Source: Microcystis wesenbergii NRERC-220
GTDB lineage: Bacteria; Cyanobacteriota; Cyanobacteriia; Cyanobacteriales; Microcystaceae
Direction of reading: 5' to 3'
Length of the DNA: 64,000 nt
Assembly: GCF_032027425.1 (NCBI RefSeq)
Contig: NZ_JAVSJA010000001.1
Location: 1,302,001 to 1,366,000 of the forward strand
Positions 1 to 8,059 of this stretch are shown in pieces (position 1 is the stretch's first letter; every line of letters begins with the position of its first letter). Below the pieces are notes generated by a model. That model did no database searches, was not told the origin of the DNA, and saw only the letters and a list, made by a program, of their open reading frames with translations. A program made the translations under genes and the position numbers.

Positions 1-61
1 CTAGATTGACAAAATTGTATCGGTAGAATCACTGAATAGCTGATAGCTGGTAGCTGCGGAT

Positions 62-919
62 TTATAACTTGCGTTCGTAACTTAACAAGGTATTTTTTAA
101 TAACATTGCCACCGTCATCGGACCGACACCCCCGGGAACAGGAGTAAGATAACTAGCCACTTCTAAAACCCCAGCATAGTCCACATCTCCCACCAAACCG
201 TCAGCGACACGATTAATCCCCACATCCACCACCACCGCACCCGGTTTTACCATATCTTTAGTGATTAAATTGGCTTTACCGACCGCAGGTACTAAAATAT
301 CGGCACTTCTGGTTATTTCTGCCAGATTTTCCGTGCGCGAGTGAGCAATAGTTACCGTAGCGTTTTCCTCCAATAACATTAAAGCTAAAGGTTTCCCCAC
401 TAGAATACTGCGACCCAGTACCACCGCGTGCTTACCGGCTATGGAAATATTATATTCTTTCAGCAGTGCCATGACCCCCGCAGGAGTACAACTGCGGATA
501 CAGTCCTCACCCCGCACTAAACCGCCTAAATTGAGAGGATGTAAACCATCAGCATCTTTTTTCGGGTCAATTTGGTAGAGAAGGGAAACCGCGTCTAAAT
601 GCTTAGGTAAAGGTAATTGAATTAAAATCCCGTCCACCCGCTCATCTTGATTGAGACGGACAATTTCCGCTAAAATTTCTAGTTCACTTGTATTGGTGGG
701 AAAATGACGACCAAAAGAGGCCATGCCGATTTTAGTACAAGCTTTCTCCTTATTGCGGACATAAACGGCACTAGCAGGATTATCCCCCACCATCAACACC
801 GCTAACCCCGGAGGTCTTCCCATTGGAGATTTTAGCGTCTGGATGCGCTCTCCTAGACCAAGCTGGATTTTTTGAGCTAAGGCTTTCCCGTCGAGAATTT
901 GGCAAGTAGTTACGGACAT
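62..919 (-). CDS. folD: FolD bifunctional methylenetetrahydrofolate dehydrogenase / cyclohydrolase
   Basis: Cytosolic one-carbon enzyme of about 285 aa that interconverts 5,10-methylene-, methenyl- and 10-formyl-tetrahydrofolate using NADP. Visible family motifs are YVRNKEKAC (the catalytic YxxxK type lysine), [17 protein letters not shown], the nucleotide-binding stretch [14 protein letters not shown] and the C-terminal [14 protein letters not shown]. Length is normal for the family. The frame stays open upstream to about 988, but homology starts at [12 protein letters not shown], so the ATG at 919 is chosen. It is transcribed away from the lipoprotein gene that follows, with about 90 bases between them. 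Function is confident from motifs; the start is inferred. Confidence 0.95.
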   Translation of the reverse strand: MSVTTCQILDGKALAQKIQLGLGERIQTLKSPMGRPPGLAVLMVGDNPASAVYVRNKEKACTKIGMASFGRHFPTNTSELEILAEIVRLNQDERVDGILIQLPLPKHLDAVSLLYQIDPKKDADGLHPLNLGGLVRGEDCIRSCTPAGVMALLKEYNISIAGKHAVVLGRSILVGKPLALMLLEENATVTIAHSRTENLAEITRSADILVPAVGKANLITKDMVKPGAVVVDVGINRVADGLVGDVDYAGVLEVASYLTPVPGGVGPMTVAMLLKNTLLSYERKL

Positions 920-1008
920 TCTATGATAATACCGAGAACAAAAATCTTTCGGATCTATTCTATGGTCAAAAAGATTGGCTAATCGCACTCGTTAAGGTTA
1001 AAGCAAGA

Positions 1009-1719
1009 ATGTCTATTCAGACTCGTGTAGGGCGCATCGGCAGTTTATTATTATTGCTAGGGTTATTCGGTTGTAGTACCCTTGCTGACCTCGGTATTGC
1101 CGTTCCCTACATCGGTGATCCTCCCCTAACAGCGATCGAGCAATTACAGGAAAAACCAAAAGGCACTTTAGTTTATCTTAGGGGAACTGTGAGCAATTAT
1201 GCCCCTTTTTTAGCGGGAGGGGCCTATCTTTTGCAGGATAGTTCGGGCAAGATTTGGATTCGCACCAATAGCAATAAATTACCCCGTCAAGGCGAAGAAA
1301 TCGTCATTAAGGGCAAAATTGACTTTGAGGCTATTCCCCAGGGTTCCCAAACTGTTAACGAATTGTATGTGGTGGAATTAGAACAGATGGATGCAGTAGC
1401 GGTTAATTCTGTTCCTACTCCTTCCCCGTCCCCAGAAATTAAACCTTCCCCCACCTCAGAAGTTAAACCCCCAGAAAATAATTCTCCCCCGGTCTCCACT
1501 AAACCCCTGGAAAATCCCCGACAGGTGACAATTCCCAGCGCAGCTGAAACGAAACCCCCAGAAACTACCGTCGTTACCCCCGTTAAACCCAATCCCCCCG
1601 CGCAACCCGTCGCGGAAGCGATTCCCCCCAAACCCCCCGCAGTGGTTAAACCCATCCCAGATCCCCTCGATGCTTTCTTTTTACCCCATAAACAAAGCGA
1701 GAAAAACAGTAATCAGTAA
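1009..1719 (+). CDS. Putative OB-fold lipoprotein with proline-rich tail
   Basis: The N-terminus has a short hydrophobic stretch ending in the lipobox LFGC, with Cys at residue 22, so an exported lipid-anchored protein of 236 aa is predicted. Residues about 45-125 (GTLVYLRGTVSNYAPF, AYLLQDSSGKIWIRT, EEIVIKGKI) look like a nucleic-acid-binding type OB-fold of the kind found in small cyanobacterial lipoproteins. From about residue 135 the protein becomes a low-complexity Pro/Lys/Glu-rich spacer (repeated KPSP, KPPE, KPNPP), probably spanning peptidoglycan. The specific function is unknown. It reads divergently from folD. Confidence 0.75.
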   Translation: MSIQTRVGRIGSLLLLLGLFGCSTLADLGIAVPYIGDPPLTAIEQLQEKPKGTLVYLRGTVSNYAPFLAGGAYLLQDSSGKIWIRTNSNKLPRQGEEIVIKGKIDFEAIPQGSQTVNELYVVELEQMDAVAVNSVPTPSPSPEIKPSPTSEVKPPENNSPPVSTKPLENPRQVTIPSAAETKPPETTVVTPVKPNPPAQPVAEAIPPKPPAVVKPIPDPLDAFFLPHKQSEKNSNQ

Positions 1720-1738
1720 TCAGTAGCGGGGCAAACAG

Positions 1739-2098
1739 ATGGAGAGTAAAGTTTATGACAAAGCTTATAAATTTGCCATTAGGATTGTTAAAGGCTATAA
1801 ATATTTGTGTGAGACTAAACAAGAATATGTTTTGTCAAAACAGCTATTAAGGAGTGGCACTTCAATCGGGGCTAACATTGCCGAGGCTAATGGAGCTATT
1901 TCTCAAGCTGATTTTCGAGCTAAAATGTCAATAGCTTATAAGGAATGTCTAGAAACAAAGTATTGGCTGTCTCTATTGAAAGACACGAATTACATAGAGG
2001 AAAGAGCCTTTCAAAGTATCAATGATGACGCAGAGGAAATTGGTAAAATGCTTTGGGCTATTCTAAAAACCTGCCAAGAAAATACCAAAAACCGATAA
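1739..2098 (+). CDS. Four-helix bundle protein (S23 / IVS-encoded protein family)
   Basis: 119-aa all-helical protein. The stretches YKFAIRIVKGYKYL, SKQLLRSGTSIGANIAEANGA, FRAKMSIAYKECLETKYWLSLL and a C-terminal EEIGKMLWAILKTC match the S23 family, first noted in intervening sequences of 23S rRNA genes and now found free-standing in many genomes. The molecular role is not established. The gene starts 19 bases after the lipoprotein stop and is followed at once by a heptamer repeat array and then a NUDIX gene. A second family member lies at 22502. Confidence 0.85.
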   Translation: MESKVYDKAYKFAIRIVKGYKYLCETKQEYVLSKQLLRSGTSIGANIAEANGAISQADFRAKMSIAYKECLETKYWLSLLKDTNYIEERAFQSINDDAEEIGKMLWAILKTCQENTKNR

Positions 2099-2137
2099 CT
2101 GATAACTGATAACTGATAACTGATAACTGATAACTGA
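2093..2137. repeat. Heptamer tandem repeat (taactga) abutting the NUDIX start codon
   Basis: About six head-to-tail copies of the 7-mer fill the whole space between the S23-type gene stop and the ATG at 2137, leaving no recognisable Shine-Dalgarno. The same heptamer occurs at 4873-4907, 19450-19482, 25922-25962, 42480-42534 and 44499-44524. Confidence 0.9.
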
Positions 2138-2556
2138 TGATATTTGTTGCTTTGGCGATTTTGGAACAGGACGGTCGATTTTTAATGCAGTTGCGCGACG
2201 ACATCCCGACGATTCTCTATCCGGGGGTGTGGGGTTTATTTGGTGGTCACTTGGAAGCGGGTGAAAGTCCAGAAATAGGGTTAAAACGAGAGTTAAAAGA
2301 AGAAATTAACTACGAAGCCCCTAGTTTACGCTATTTTCGCTCTTATAACGATGATAATCTCTCCCGTTATCTTTATCATGTACCCCTGACCCTGGAATTA
2401 GAAAAATTAGTGCAAACGGAAGGGCAAGATTTAGCTTTATTACCCCCAGATGCCATCCGTCAAGGGGAATACTATTCCCAGAAGATTAATCAGACTCGTC
2501 CTTTAGGAAAAATTCATCGCCAGATATTACTCGATTTTATAGAACTAGAATTATAG
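2137..2556 (+). CDS. NUDIX hydrolase
   Basis: 139-aa protein with a full Nudix box around residues 36-58 (GHLEAGE, then seven residues, then RELKEE), which coordinates Mg2+ and hydrolyses a nucleoside diphosphate linked to another group. The substrate cannot be told from sequence. The ATG used here is the first in frame and directly follows the heptamer repeat array, so the native leader seems to have been replaced by repeats. No ribosome-binding site is visible. Length is typical of small Nudix enzymes. Confidence 0.85.
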   Translation: MIFVALAILEQDGRFLMQLRDDIPTILYPGVWGLFGGHLEAGESPEIGLKRELKEEINYEAPSLRYFRSYNDDNLSRYLYHVPLTLELEKLVQTEGQDLALLPPDAIRQGEYYSQKINQTRPLGKIHRQILLDFIELEL

Positions 2557-2656
2557 TGGATATTAGAGCCAGACAAGGAACTCCCCTATCTATACGAAAG
2601 TCGTAGTTAACACTGCTCCTCACCTCCCTCGAAGGCAAAATGCTCCCGCTTTTTGA

Positions 2657-4024
2657 ATGGCTTTATCTAAACGTCAATCTTATTTTGGCTTTGTCTTTAT
2701 GAACCAGTCGCGTCCCTCGTTCGTTTCCGTGCAGAAACTCCTATCTGGAGGTGCGATCGCTACCCTAGCAGTTAGTTCCCTGATGGTTCTCACCCCCGCA
2801 GCCAAAGGGGAAAAACCCTTAGAAGATAACCCGAAAGCAGTCATCGACCAGGTTTGGCAAATTGTTAATAATGAATTTGTAGACCGTAGTTTTCATCAAA
2901 TTGATTGGCAAAAAAAACGTCAAGAATTGTTAAGCAGAAATTATACTAATCCCCAACAAGCTTACACGGCAATCCGGGAAGCGTTAAAGGAATTGGGTGA
3001 TACTTATACCCGTTTTTTAACCCCTAGTGAATTTTCTGTCCTCACCAGTCAAACTTCTGGAGAATTATCGGGAATTGGCATACGTTTAGCCCTCGATAAA
3101 CGCACTAGCGATCTGATCGTTGTCGATACGGTGAAAAAATCCCCCGCCAAGGAAGCAGGAGTGAAAAGCGGCGATCGCTTGATCAGAATTAACGGCAAAC
3201 CCACCGCTTTAATGACCTTAGAACAAGCAATGGAAGCCCTACAGGGAGAAGTGGGTACTAGCGTTAGTTTACAGCTGGCCCGTCCCGATCAAGGGGTATT
3301 TGAAGTGACTTTGACCCGGGTAGATATCGAAATCCCCTCGGTTAGCTATACCCTTAAACAGGAAGGTGGGGTGAAAGTTGGTTATATTAAACTGGATGAA
3401 TTTAGTTCCCACGCAGCCGAACAAATGAAAGAGGCGATCGAGGAATTAAGTCAACAACAGGTATCCGGCTATGTTCTCGATCTGCGGGGCAACCCCGGGG
3501 GTTTGCTATTTGCTAGTGTCGATATCGCTCGTATGTGGATGAAACAGGGCAAAATCGTTAGCACCATTGATCGACGGGGCGGCGATCGCCAATTTATCGC
3601 CAATAACACCGCTATTACCGATTTACCCCTCGTGGTCTTGGTCAATAAAGGTTCCGCCAGCGCCAGCGAAATCCTCGCCGGGGCGCTGAAAGAAAATGGC
3701 CGGGCGACTTTAGTGGGTACATCGACTTATGGCAAGAGTACCGTCCAATCGGTACACACCCTCTCCGATGGTTCCGGATTAGCGGTGACAATTGCCCGTT
3801 ATTATCCCCCCAACGGCGAAAATATCTACAAAAAAGGCATTAAACCCGATGTGCAGATCGAGTTAACCCAGGAACAACAACTGCGCTTCCGCGATGATCC
3901 TTCTTTGCTGGGAACTAAGGATGATCCCCAGTATCAACAGGCGATCTCACTCCTACAATCCCATAGTGTTAAACGTCCTGGCACCGGCAATCTCAATAAC
4001 CCTTTGAGTAGTCGGGCTGAATAA
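2657..4024 (+). CDS. S41 family carboxyl-terminal processing protease (CtpA/CtpB/CtpC type)
   Basis: Exported serine protease of 455 aa. Residues about 30-45 form a hydrophobic signal segment. A tail-recognising N-terminal region follows, then a PDZ domain (about 130-215: GELSGIGIRLALD, AGVKSGDRLIRINGKP), then the S41 catalytic domain with the Ser in NKGSASASEI and the Lys in TYGKSTVQS, the Ser/Lys dyad of this family. Paralogues trim the D1 protein or other periplasmic substrates; which of the Ctp paralogues this is remains unresolved. A second ATG at 2699 (MNQSRPSF) is a reasonable alternative start. A cNMP-binding remnant follows the stop directly. Confidence 0.9.
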   Translation: MALSKRQSYFGFVFMNQSRPSFVSVQKLLSGGAIATLAVSSLMVLTPAAKGEKPLEDNPKAVIDQVWQIVNNEFVDRSFHQIDWQKKRQELLSRNYTNPQQAYTAIREALKELGDTYTRFLTPSEFSVLTSQTSGELSGIGIRLALDKRTSDLIVVDTVKKSPAKEAGVKSGDRLIRINGKPTALMTLEQAMEALQGEVGTSVSLQLARPDQGVFEVTLTRVDIEIPSVSYTLKQEGGVKVGYIKLDEFSSHAAEQMKEAIEELSQQQVSGYVLDLRGNPGGLLFASVDIARMWMKQGKIVSTIDRRGGDRQFIANNTAITDLPLVVLVNKGSASASEILAGALKENGRATLVGTSTYGKSTVQSVHTLSDGSGLAVTIARYYPPNGENIYKKGIKPDVQIELTQEQQLRFRDDPSLLGTKDDPQYQQAISLLQSHSVKRPGTGNLNNPLSSRAE

Positions 4025-4273
4025 TTGTCCTGGGAAATCTGGGGAAACGGCGACTGTTTCGGCGAAATGGCGATTCTAGAACAGCCTTTAAAGCATTTAA
4101 CAGCGCTCTCTCTCGCTCCCGTGCAGTTGCTCGTGATTCCCGCCCAAAGATTTCTGCAGCTACAAATTCTGCAACTAAGCATAAGACGCAGTATAAAACT
4201 GTATCTTCGGCTACAAATGCTCGATTATTCGCCAAAAAGTCAACTGCTCAAAACCTCACACCCTGCTCTATAA
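4025..4273 (+). pseudogene. Remnant of a cyclic-nucleotide-binding domain
   Basis: The frame begins with TTG immediately after the protease stop. Its first 40 residues (NGDCFGEMAILEQP, then LTALSLAPVQLLVIPAQRF) follow the phosphate-binding cassette and following strands of a CNB domain, in which FGEMALL is normally followed by a conserved Arg-Ala/Ser-Ala. Here that position reads KHLTA, so the key arginine is gone. The rest is unrelated low-complexity sequence running into the 3' end of recR. This looks like a gene fragment rather than a live protein. Confidence 0.6.
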
Positions 4274-4858
4274 TTCCCGACGACCTTCTAAAGCTCTCGC
4301 TAAGGTTACTTCATCAGCGTATTCTAGATCGCCGCCCATGGGCAACCCGAAAGCGATACGGGTAACTTTAGTGAAGGGTTTCAGTAAACCCCCAATATAC
4401 AAAGTCGTGGTTTCTCCCTCGACACTGGGACTGATAGCTAAGATAACTTCCTGAATTTTTTTCTGGCTGACTCTGGTGACTAAAGACTGTATATTTAATT
4501 GATCCGGTCCAATCCCATCCATAGGTGAGATAACACCGCCCAAAACGTGATATTTGCCCGAATATTCCCTTGTTTTCTCCAAAGCAATCACATCTCTGGA
4601 GTCAGCTACCACACAGATAGTCCCCGTTTCTCGGTTGGGATTGCGGCAAATTTCACAAATCGGTTCGGCCGAAAGATGAAAACAAACCTGACATAATCCT
4701 ACTTGTTTTTTCGCTGCTACGATCGCCTGGGCCAATTCGATCGCATCTTGTTCTGGTCGTTTGAGAATATACAGGGCCAGACGTTGGGCGCTTTTAGGTC
4801 CGACTCCGGGTAATTTTTGTAACTGCTCGATCAAACGAGCTAAAGGCGGTGTATAAAT
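4268..4858 (-). CDS. recR: Recombination protein RecR, apparent ATT start
   Basis: RecR acts with RecO/RecF in loading RecA at gaps. Visible are the helix-hairpin-helix [16 protein letters not shown], a zinc motif CxxC...CxxC ([16 protein letters not shown]) and a TOPRIM domain ([35 protein letters not shown]). The usual N-terminus [13 protein letters not shown] is present, but the codon before Tyr is ATT at 4858-4856. The only canonical-type start is TTG at 4834, which would remove YTPPLAR. An AGAGGA element sits 9 bases before the ATT, and a TAA lies eight codons upstream, so ATT is the best candidate. Total about 196 aa. Confidence 0.9.
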   Translation of the reverse strand: MYTPPLARLIEQLQKLPGVGPKSAQRLALYILKRPEQDAIELAQAIVAAKKQVGLCQVCFHLSAEPICEICRNPNRETGTICVVADSRDVIALEKTREYSGKYHVLGGVISPMDGIGPDQLNIQSLVTRVSQKKIQEVILAISPSVEGETTTLYIGGLLKPFTKVTRIAFGLPMGGDLEYADEVTLARALEGRREL

Positions 4859-4872
4859 AGCAGTTAATCCTC

Positions 4873-4907
4873 TTATCAGTTATCAGTTATCAGTTATCAG
4901 TTATCAG
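4873..4907. repeat. Heptamer tandem repeat (cagttat)
   Basis: About five tandem copies of the 7-mer upstream of recR. Same family as the array at 2093, in opposite orientation. Confidence 0.85.
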
Positions 4908-4992
4908 ATTTGAGTTTTCAAGTGAGCAGTGTTAAATGGAAGTTTCCTACTGTCTTTTCACTGTTTACTGGTCACTGTTTACTGGTCACTGA

Positions 4993-5526
4993 TTAAGACC
5001 TTTTTGGTAAACGGACATCGATAACACTGGTGTTGAAATTATAATTATCTCCTTCTAACTCGATTAAAGTGCCAATTTTTACCTTTTGACCGCCAACAAC
5101 CGCACCAGTATCGGTAACTTCCGCTTGACCACTGAGAGTCATGATCATATCTTGAGAATAGTTTTCTGTGCGGGGATCGGGTAGGACTTTCACACTACCA
5201 TCCGGCTGCGGAACTAAGACATTTCTCGATAAAGGTTTAACATTTTTTATATCCACTTGACCGGCCGGTTGATTACGAATAACAATATTAGTTTTCTTCT
5301 CGGTATTGAATTGATTAATCAAAGCGTTAGGATTGAGAACACTTAAACCCCGGACAATAACATCCACTTCTATGGGTTCTTTGGTCACTTGAGCGATCGT
5401 ACTTTTACCACTCGTCCCCGGCACAACAAAAATACCGATAATTGTCAATAAAATTACTAAGGCCGCCCCGATATCAAGCAAGCTAAATTTACCGAATAAA
5501 CGTCCTTTTGAGTCTAATAAATTCAT
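4993..5526 (-). CDS. DUF4330 domain protein, single-pass membrane protein
   Basis: About 177 aa from MNLLDSKGRLFGKFSLLDIG; this ATG at 5526 is preferred over the open upstream frame because family members begin here. One transmembrane segment lies at residues about 16-36 (GAALVILLTIIGIFVV), followed by an extracytoplasmic domain made of two similar halves (EPIEVDVIVRGLSVLNP and the later GGQKVKIGTLIEL). The family is widespread in cyanobacteria and has no assigned function. It may be cotranscribed with recR, which lies downstream, though repeats separate them. Confidence 0.75.
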   Translation of the reverse strand: MNLLDSKGRLFGKFSLLDIGAALVILLTIIGIFVVPGTSGKSTIAQVTKEPIEVDVIVRGLSVLNPNALINQFNTEKKTNIVIRNQPAGQVDIKNVKPLSRNVLVPQPDGSVKVLPDPRTENYSQDMIMTLSGQAEVTDTGAVVGGQKVKIGTLIELEGDNYNFNTSVIDVRLPKRS

Positions 5527-5933
5527 AAGCGGTTCACTATAAAATTTTTGGGGAGAAGGGAACAGGGTGGTCACTGCGTGCGCGACGTTCGGCGACCCTC
5601 AGTCGAGCCTTTGCGGGGGGTGATGGGTAGGGTTGATTCATGAATCAACCCTACTATGAATCAACCCTAGGGTGATGGGGGATGGGGAGAAAATACAAAT
5701 AATCTCCTATCTCCTGCCGACCGCCTCCTGTCTCCGTTCGGACCTCGGCGTGAGACTTCGGCGTGAGCTCAGTCGAACGCTCGGTCGAACGCTGAGCTCA
5801 CGGCCGAAGCCTGACTCCTGAATCCTGCCTCCTAAGGGCTAGTAAATTCTATCATGATCAGAATCTTGGTCGCGGACAGGGAGTCTGACTTAAGATAGAA
5901 GATCGGAGTCTCACACGGAGCGATCGATAGACA
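5527..5933. other. Repeat-filled intergenic region before speA
   Basis: About 400 bases with no credible gene. It holds a 26-bp perfect palindrome at 5628-5653 built on TAGGGTTGATTCA, which is also the end unit of the array at 52071, a further half-site at 5656-5668, and the GC-rich inverted repeat described separately at 5738-5815. The last 100 bases presumably carry the speA promoter. Confidence 0.6.
5738..5815. repeat. GC-rich palindromic repeat (GCTTCGGCCGTGAGCT family)
   Basis: Self-complementary GC-rich block built from gagctcacggccgaagcc and its inverse around a gttcgac/gtcgaac core. Related blocks lie at 34251-34310, 50285-50335 and 59651-59734; the last one interrupts a transposase gene, indicating that the family moves. 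Confidence 0.75.
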
Positions 5934-7973
5934 ATGGCGGGTAAAACTCAACTTAAGAAACAGGAAAAGCAATTATCTCCAGTGGATCTGACCCCTTCTG
6001 ACGGTAACAACCTCGAAAAAGTTGCCCCCGTTAAACATTGGTCGATCGAAGATAGCGAAAATCTCTATCGTATCCAAGGCTGGGGAGAACCCTATTTCTC
6101 GATCAATGCTGCGGGAAATATCACCGTCTCGCCCCAGGGAGAAAGGGGCGGTTCTTTGGACTTATACGAGTTAGTTTCGGCGATTAAGCGGCGAAATATC
6201 GGTTTACCCCTGTTAATTCGGTTTAGCGATATTTTGGAAGATCGGATCGAGCGCCTGAACGCCTGTTTTAACCGAGCGATCGCCCGTTATAATTATGCCA
6301 ACGTCTATCGCGGTGTCTATCCGATCAAGTGCAATCAACACCGTCACATCGTCGAGTCTTTAGTGCGTTTTGGTAAACCCTATCAATTTGGGTTGGAGGC
6401 TGGTTCAAAACCAGAGCTAATGATTGCTTTAGCTACCCTAGAACCTGCCTTAAACGGCAAAAATGACAAAACACAACCATTGCTAATTTGTAACGGCTAT
6501 AAGGACAAAGAATACATCGAAACCGCTCTTTTGACCACTCGTCTCGGTCATCGGCCTTTGATTGTCATCGAACAATTGGAAGAATTATATTTAACCCTGC
6601 GCGTCAGTCGTCAGCTAGGAATTGCCCCACATTTGGGAGTGCGTGCGAAACTGGGGACAAAAGGGGTGGGCCGTTGGGGATGTTCCACGGGAGACCGGGC
6701 AAAATTCGGTTTAACCGTCCCGGAAATCTTAACGGTGGTGACGGAATTAGAACAAGCGGGGATGTTAGATTGTCTGCAACTGCTGCACTATCATATCGGG
6801 TCGCAAATCTCCGCTATTAGCGTCATTAAGGATGCCATTCGCGAAGCTAGTCAGATTTATGTGGAATTAGCGAAATTAGGGGCAAATATGACCTATCTCG
6901 ATGTGGGGGGTGGTTTAGGGGTCGATTACGATGGCTCGAAAACTAACTTCTACGCCTCAAAAAACTACAATATGCAGAATTATGCCAATGATATCGTGGC
7001 CGAGGTCAAGGAAGCTTGTGAAGATGCCCAGATTGCACCCCCAATTCTCATTAGTGAAAGTGGCCGGGCGATCGCTTCTCATCAATCGGTGTTAATCTTT
7101 GATATCTTGGGAAGTAGCGAGGTTCCCCAAAACCCTCCCGATCCCTGCAATGGGAAAGAACACCTCATCCTCCGTAATCTCTGGGAAACCTATACGGGTA
7201 TCGATGAGCGCAATTATCAGGAAGCTTATCACGATGCGGGACAGTTCAAAGAGGAGGCGATTAGTCTGTTTAATTTCGGTTATCTCAGTCTCAAGGAACG
7301 GGCGAGAGCCGAACAATTGTACTGGGCTTGTTGTCACAAAATTCTGCAAGTGGCCCGACAACAGGATTATGTTCCCGATGACTTGGAAGACTTAGAGCAA
7401 ATTATGGCCTCAATTTATTATGCCAATCTCTCGGTTTTTCAGTCAGTTCCCGATAGTTGGGCGATCGATCAACTATTTCCAATTATGCCGATCCATCGTC
7501 TCGATCGAGAACCTACTCAAAGGGGAATTATCGCCGATTTAACCTGTGATAGTGACGGAAAAATTGCCCAATTTATCGATTTGCGCGGGGACGTAAAATC
7601 TGTTTTAGAATTGCATCCGTTGGAGTACAAAAACGGTAAACATTCTCCAGAACCCTATTATCTAGGAATGTTTTTGGTGGGTGCTTATCAAGAGATTATG
7701 GGCAATTTACATAATCTTTTTGGCGATACTAATGTGGTACATATTCAGATGAGTCCCAAGGGGTACGATATCGAGTATCTAGTCAAAGGAGATACGATCA
7801 CGGAAGTATTAAGTTATGTGCAGTATTCTGCGGAAGATCTGTTAGAAAGAATTCGTCTTCGTTGTGAACAAGCTTTGCAGGAAAATCGCATGACTGTGGA
7901 AGAATCCCAATTACTCCTACAGGATTATGAACGCAGTTTGCGACGTTATACCTATCTAGTGGGTGGGGATTGA
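5934..7973 (+). CDS. speA: Biosynthetic arginine decarboxylase SpeA
   Basis: PLP-dependent fold-III decarboxylase converting arginine to agmatine for polyamine synthesis. 679 aa, the usual length for the biosynthetic (not degradative) enzyme. The PLP lysine is in YRGVYPIKCNQHRHIVES (about residue 134). The glycine loop LDVGGGLGVDYDGS binds the cofactor phosphate, and the second-subunit cysteine lies in LTCDSDGKIAQF. The ATG at 5934 gives an N-terminal extension MAGKTQLKKQEK typical of cyanobacterial copies. Genes on either side do not belong to polyamine metabolism; it is followed after about 85 bases by an RNase gene on the same strand. Confidence 0.95.
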   Translation: MAGKTQLKKQEKQLSPVDLTPSDGNNLEKVAPVKHWSIEDSENLYRIQGWGEPYFSINAAGNITVSPQGERGGSLDLYELVSAIKRRNIGLPLLIRFSDILEDRIERLNACFNRAIARYNYANVYRGVYPIKCNQHRHIVESLVRFGKPYQFGLEAGSKPELMIALATLEPALNGKNDKTQPLLICNGYKDKEYIETALLTTRLGHRPLIVIEQLEELYLTLRVSRQLGIAPHLGVRAKLGTKGVGRWGCSTGDRAKFGLTVPEILTVVTELEQAGMLDCLQLLHYHIGSQISAISVIKDAIREASQIYVELAKLGANMTYLDVGGGLGVDYDGSKTNFYASKNYNMQNYANDIVAEVKEACEDAQIAPPILISESGRAIASHQSVLIFDILGSSEVPQNPPDPCNGKEHLILRNLWETYTGIDERNYQEAYHDAGQFKEEAISLFNFGYLSLKERARAEQLYWACCHKILQVARQQDYVPDDLEDLEQIMASIYYANLSVFQSVPDSWAIDQLFPIMPIHRLDREPTQRGIIADLTCDSDGKIAQFIDLRGDVKSVLELHPLEYKNGKHSPEPYYLGMFLVGAYQEIMGNLHNLFGDTNVVHIQMSPKGYDIEYLVKGDTITEVLSYVQYSAEDLLERIRLRCEQALQENRMTVEESQLLLQDYERSLRRYTYLVGGD

Positions 7974-8059
7974 TGATTGTTCTTGCCGATCGAGTAATCG
8001 ATCGAGGATGATAGAAAATAGACAAAATAGACAAAATAAATAGGCAGTAAAGGAAAACA

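Noticed and set aside
1287-1655. Gly/Thr-rich frame opposite the lipoprotein
   Set aside because: Mirror of the proline-rich tail codons; no independent start signal or domain.
7981-8059. gatcgagtaatcgatcgaggat and atagacaaa repeats as an operator before the RNB gene
   Set aside because: Short, AT-rich and not matching a known site; could be chance.
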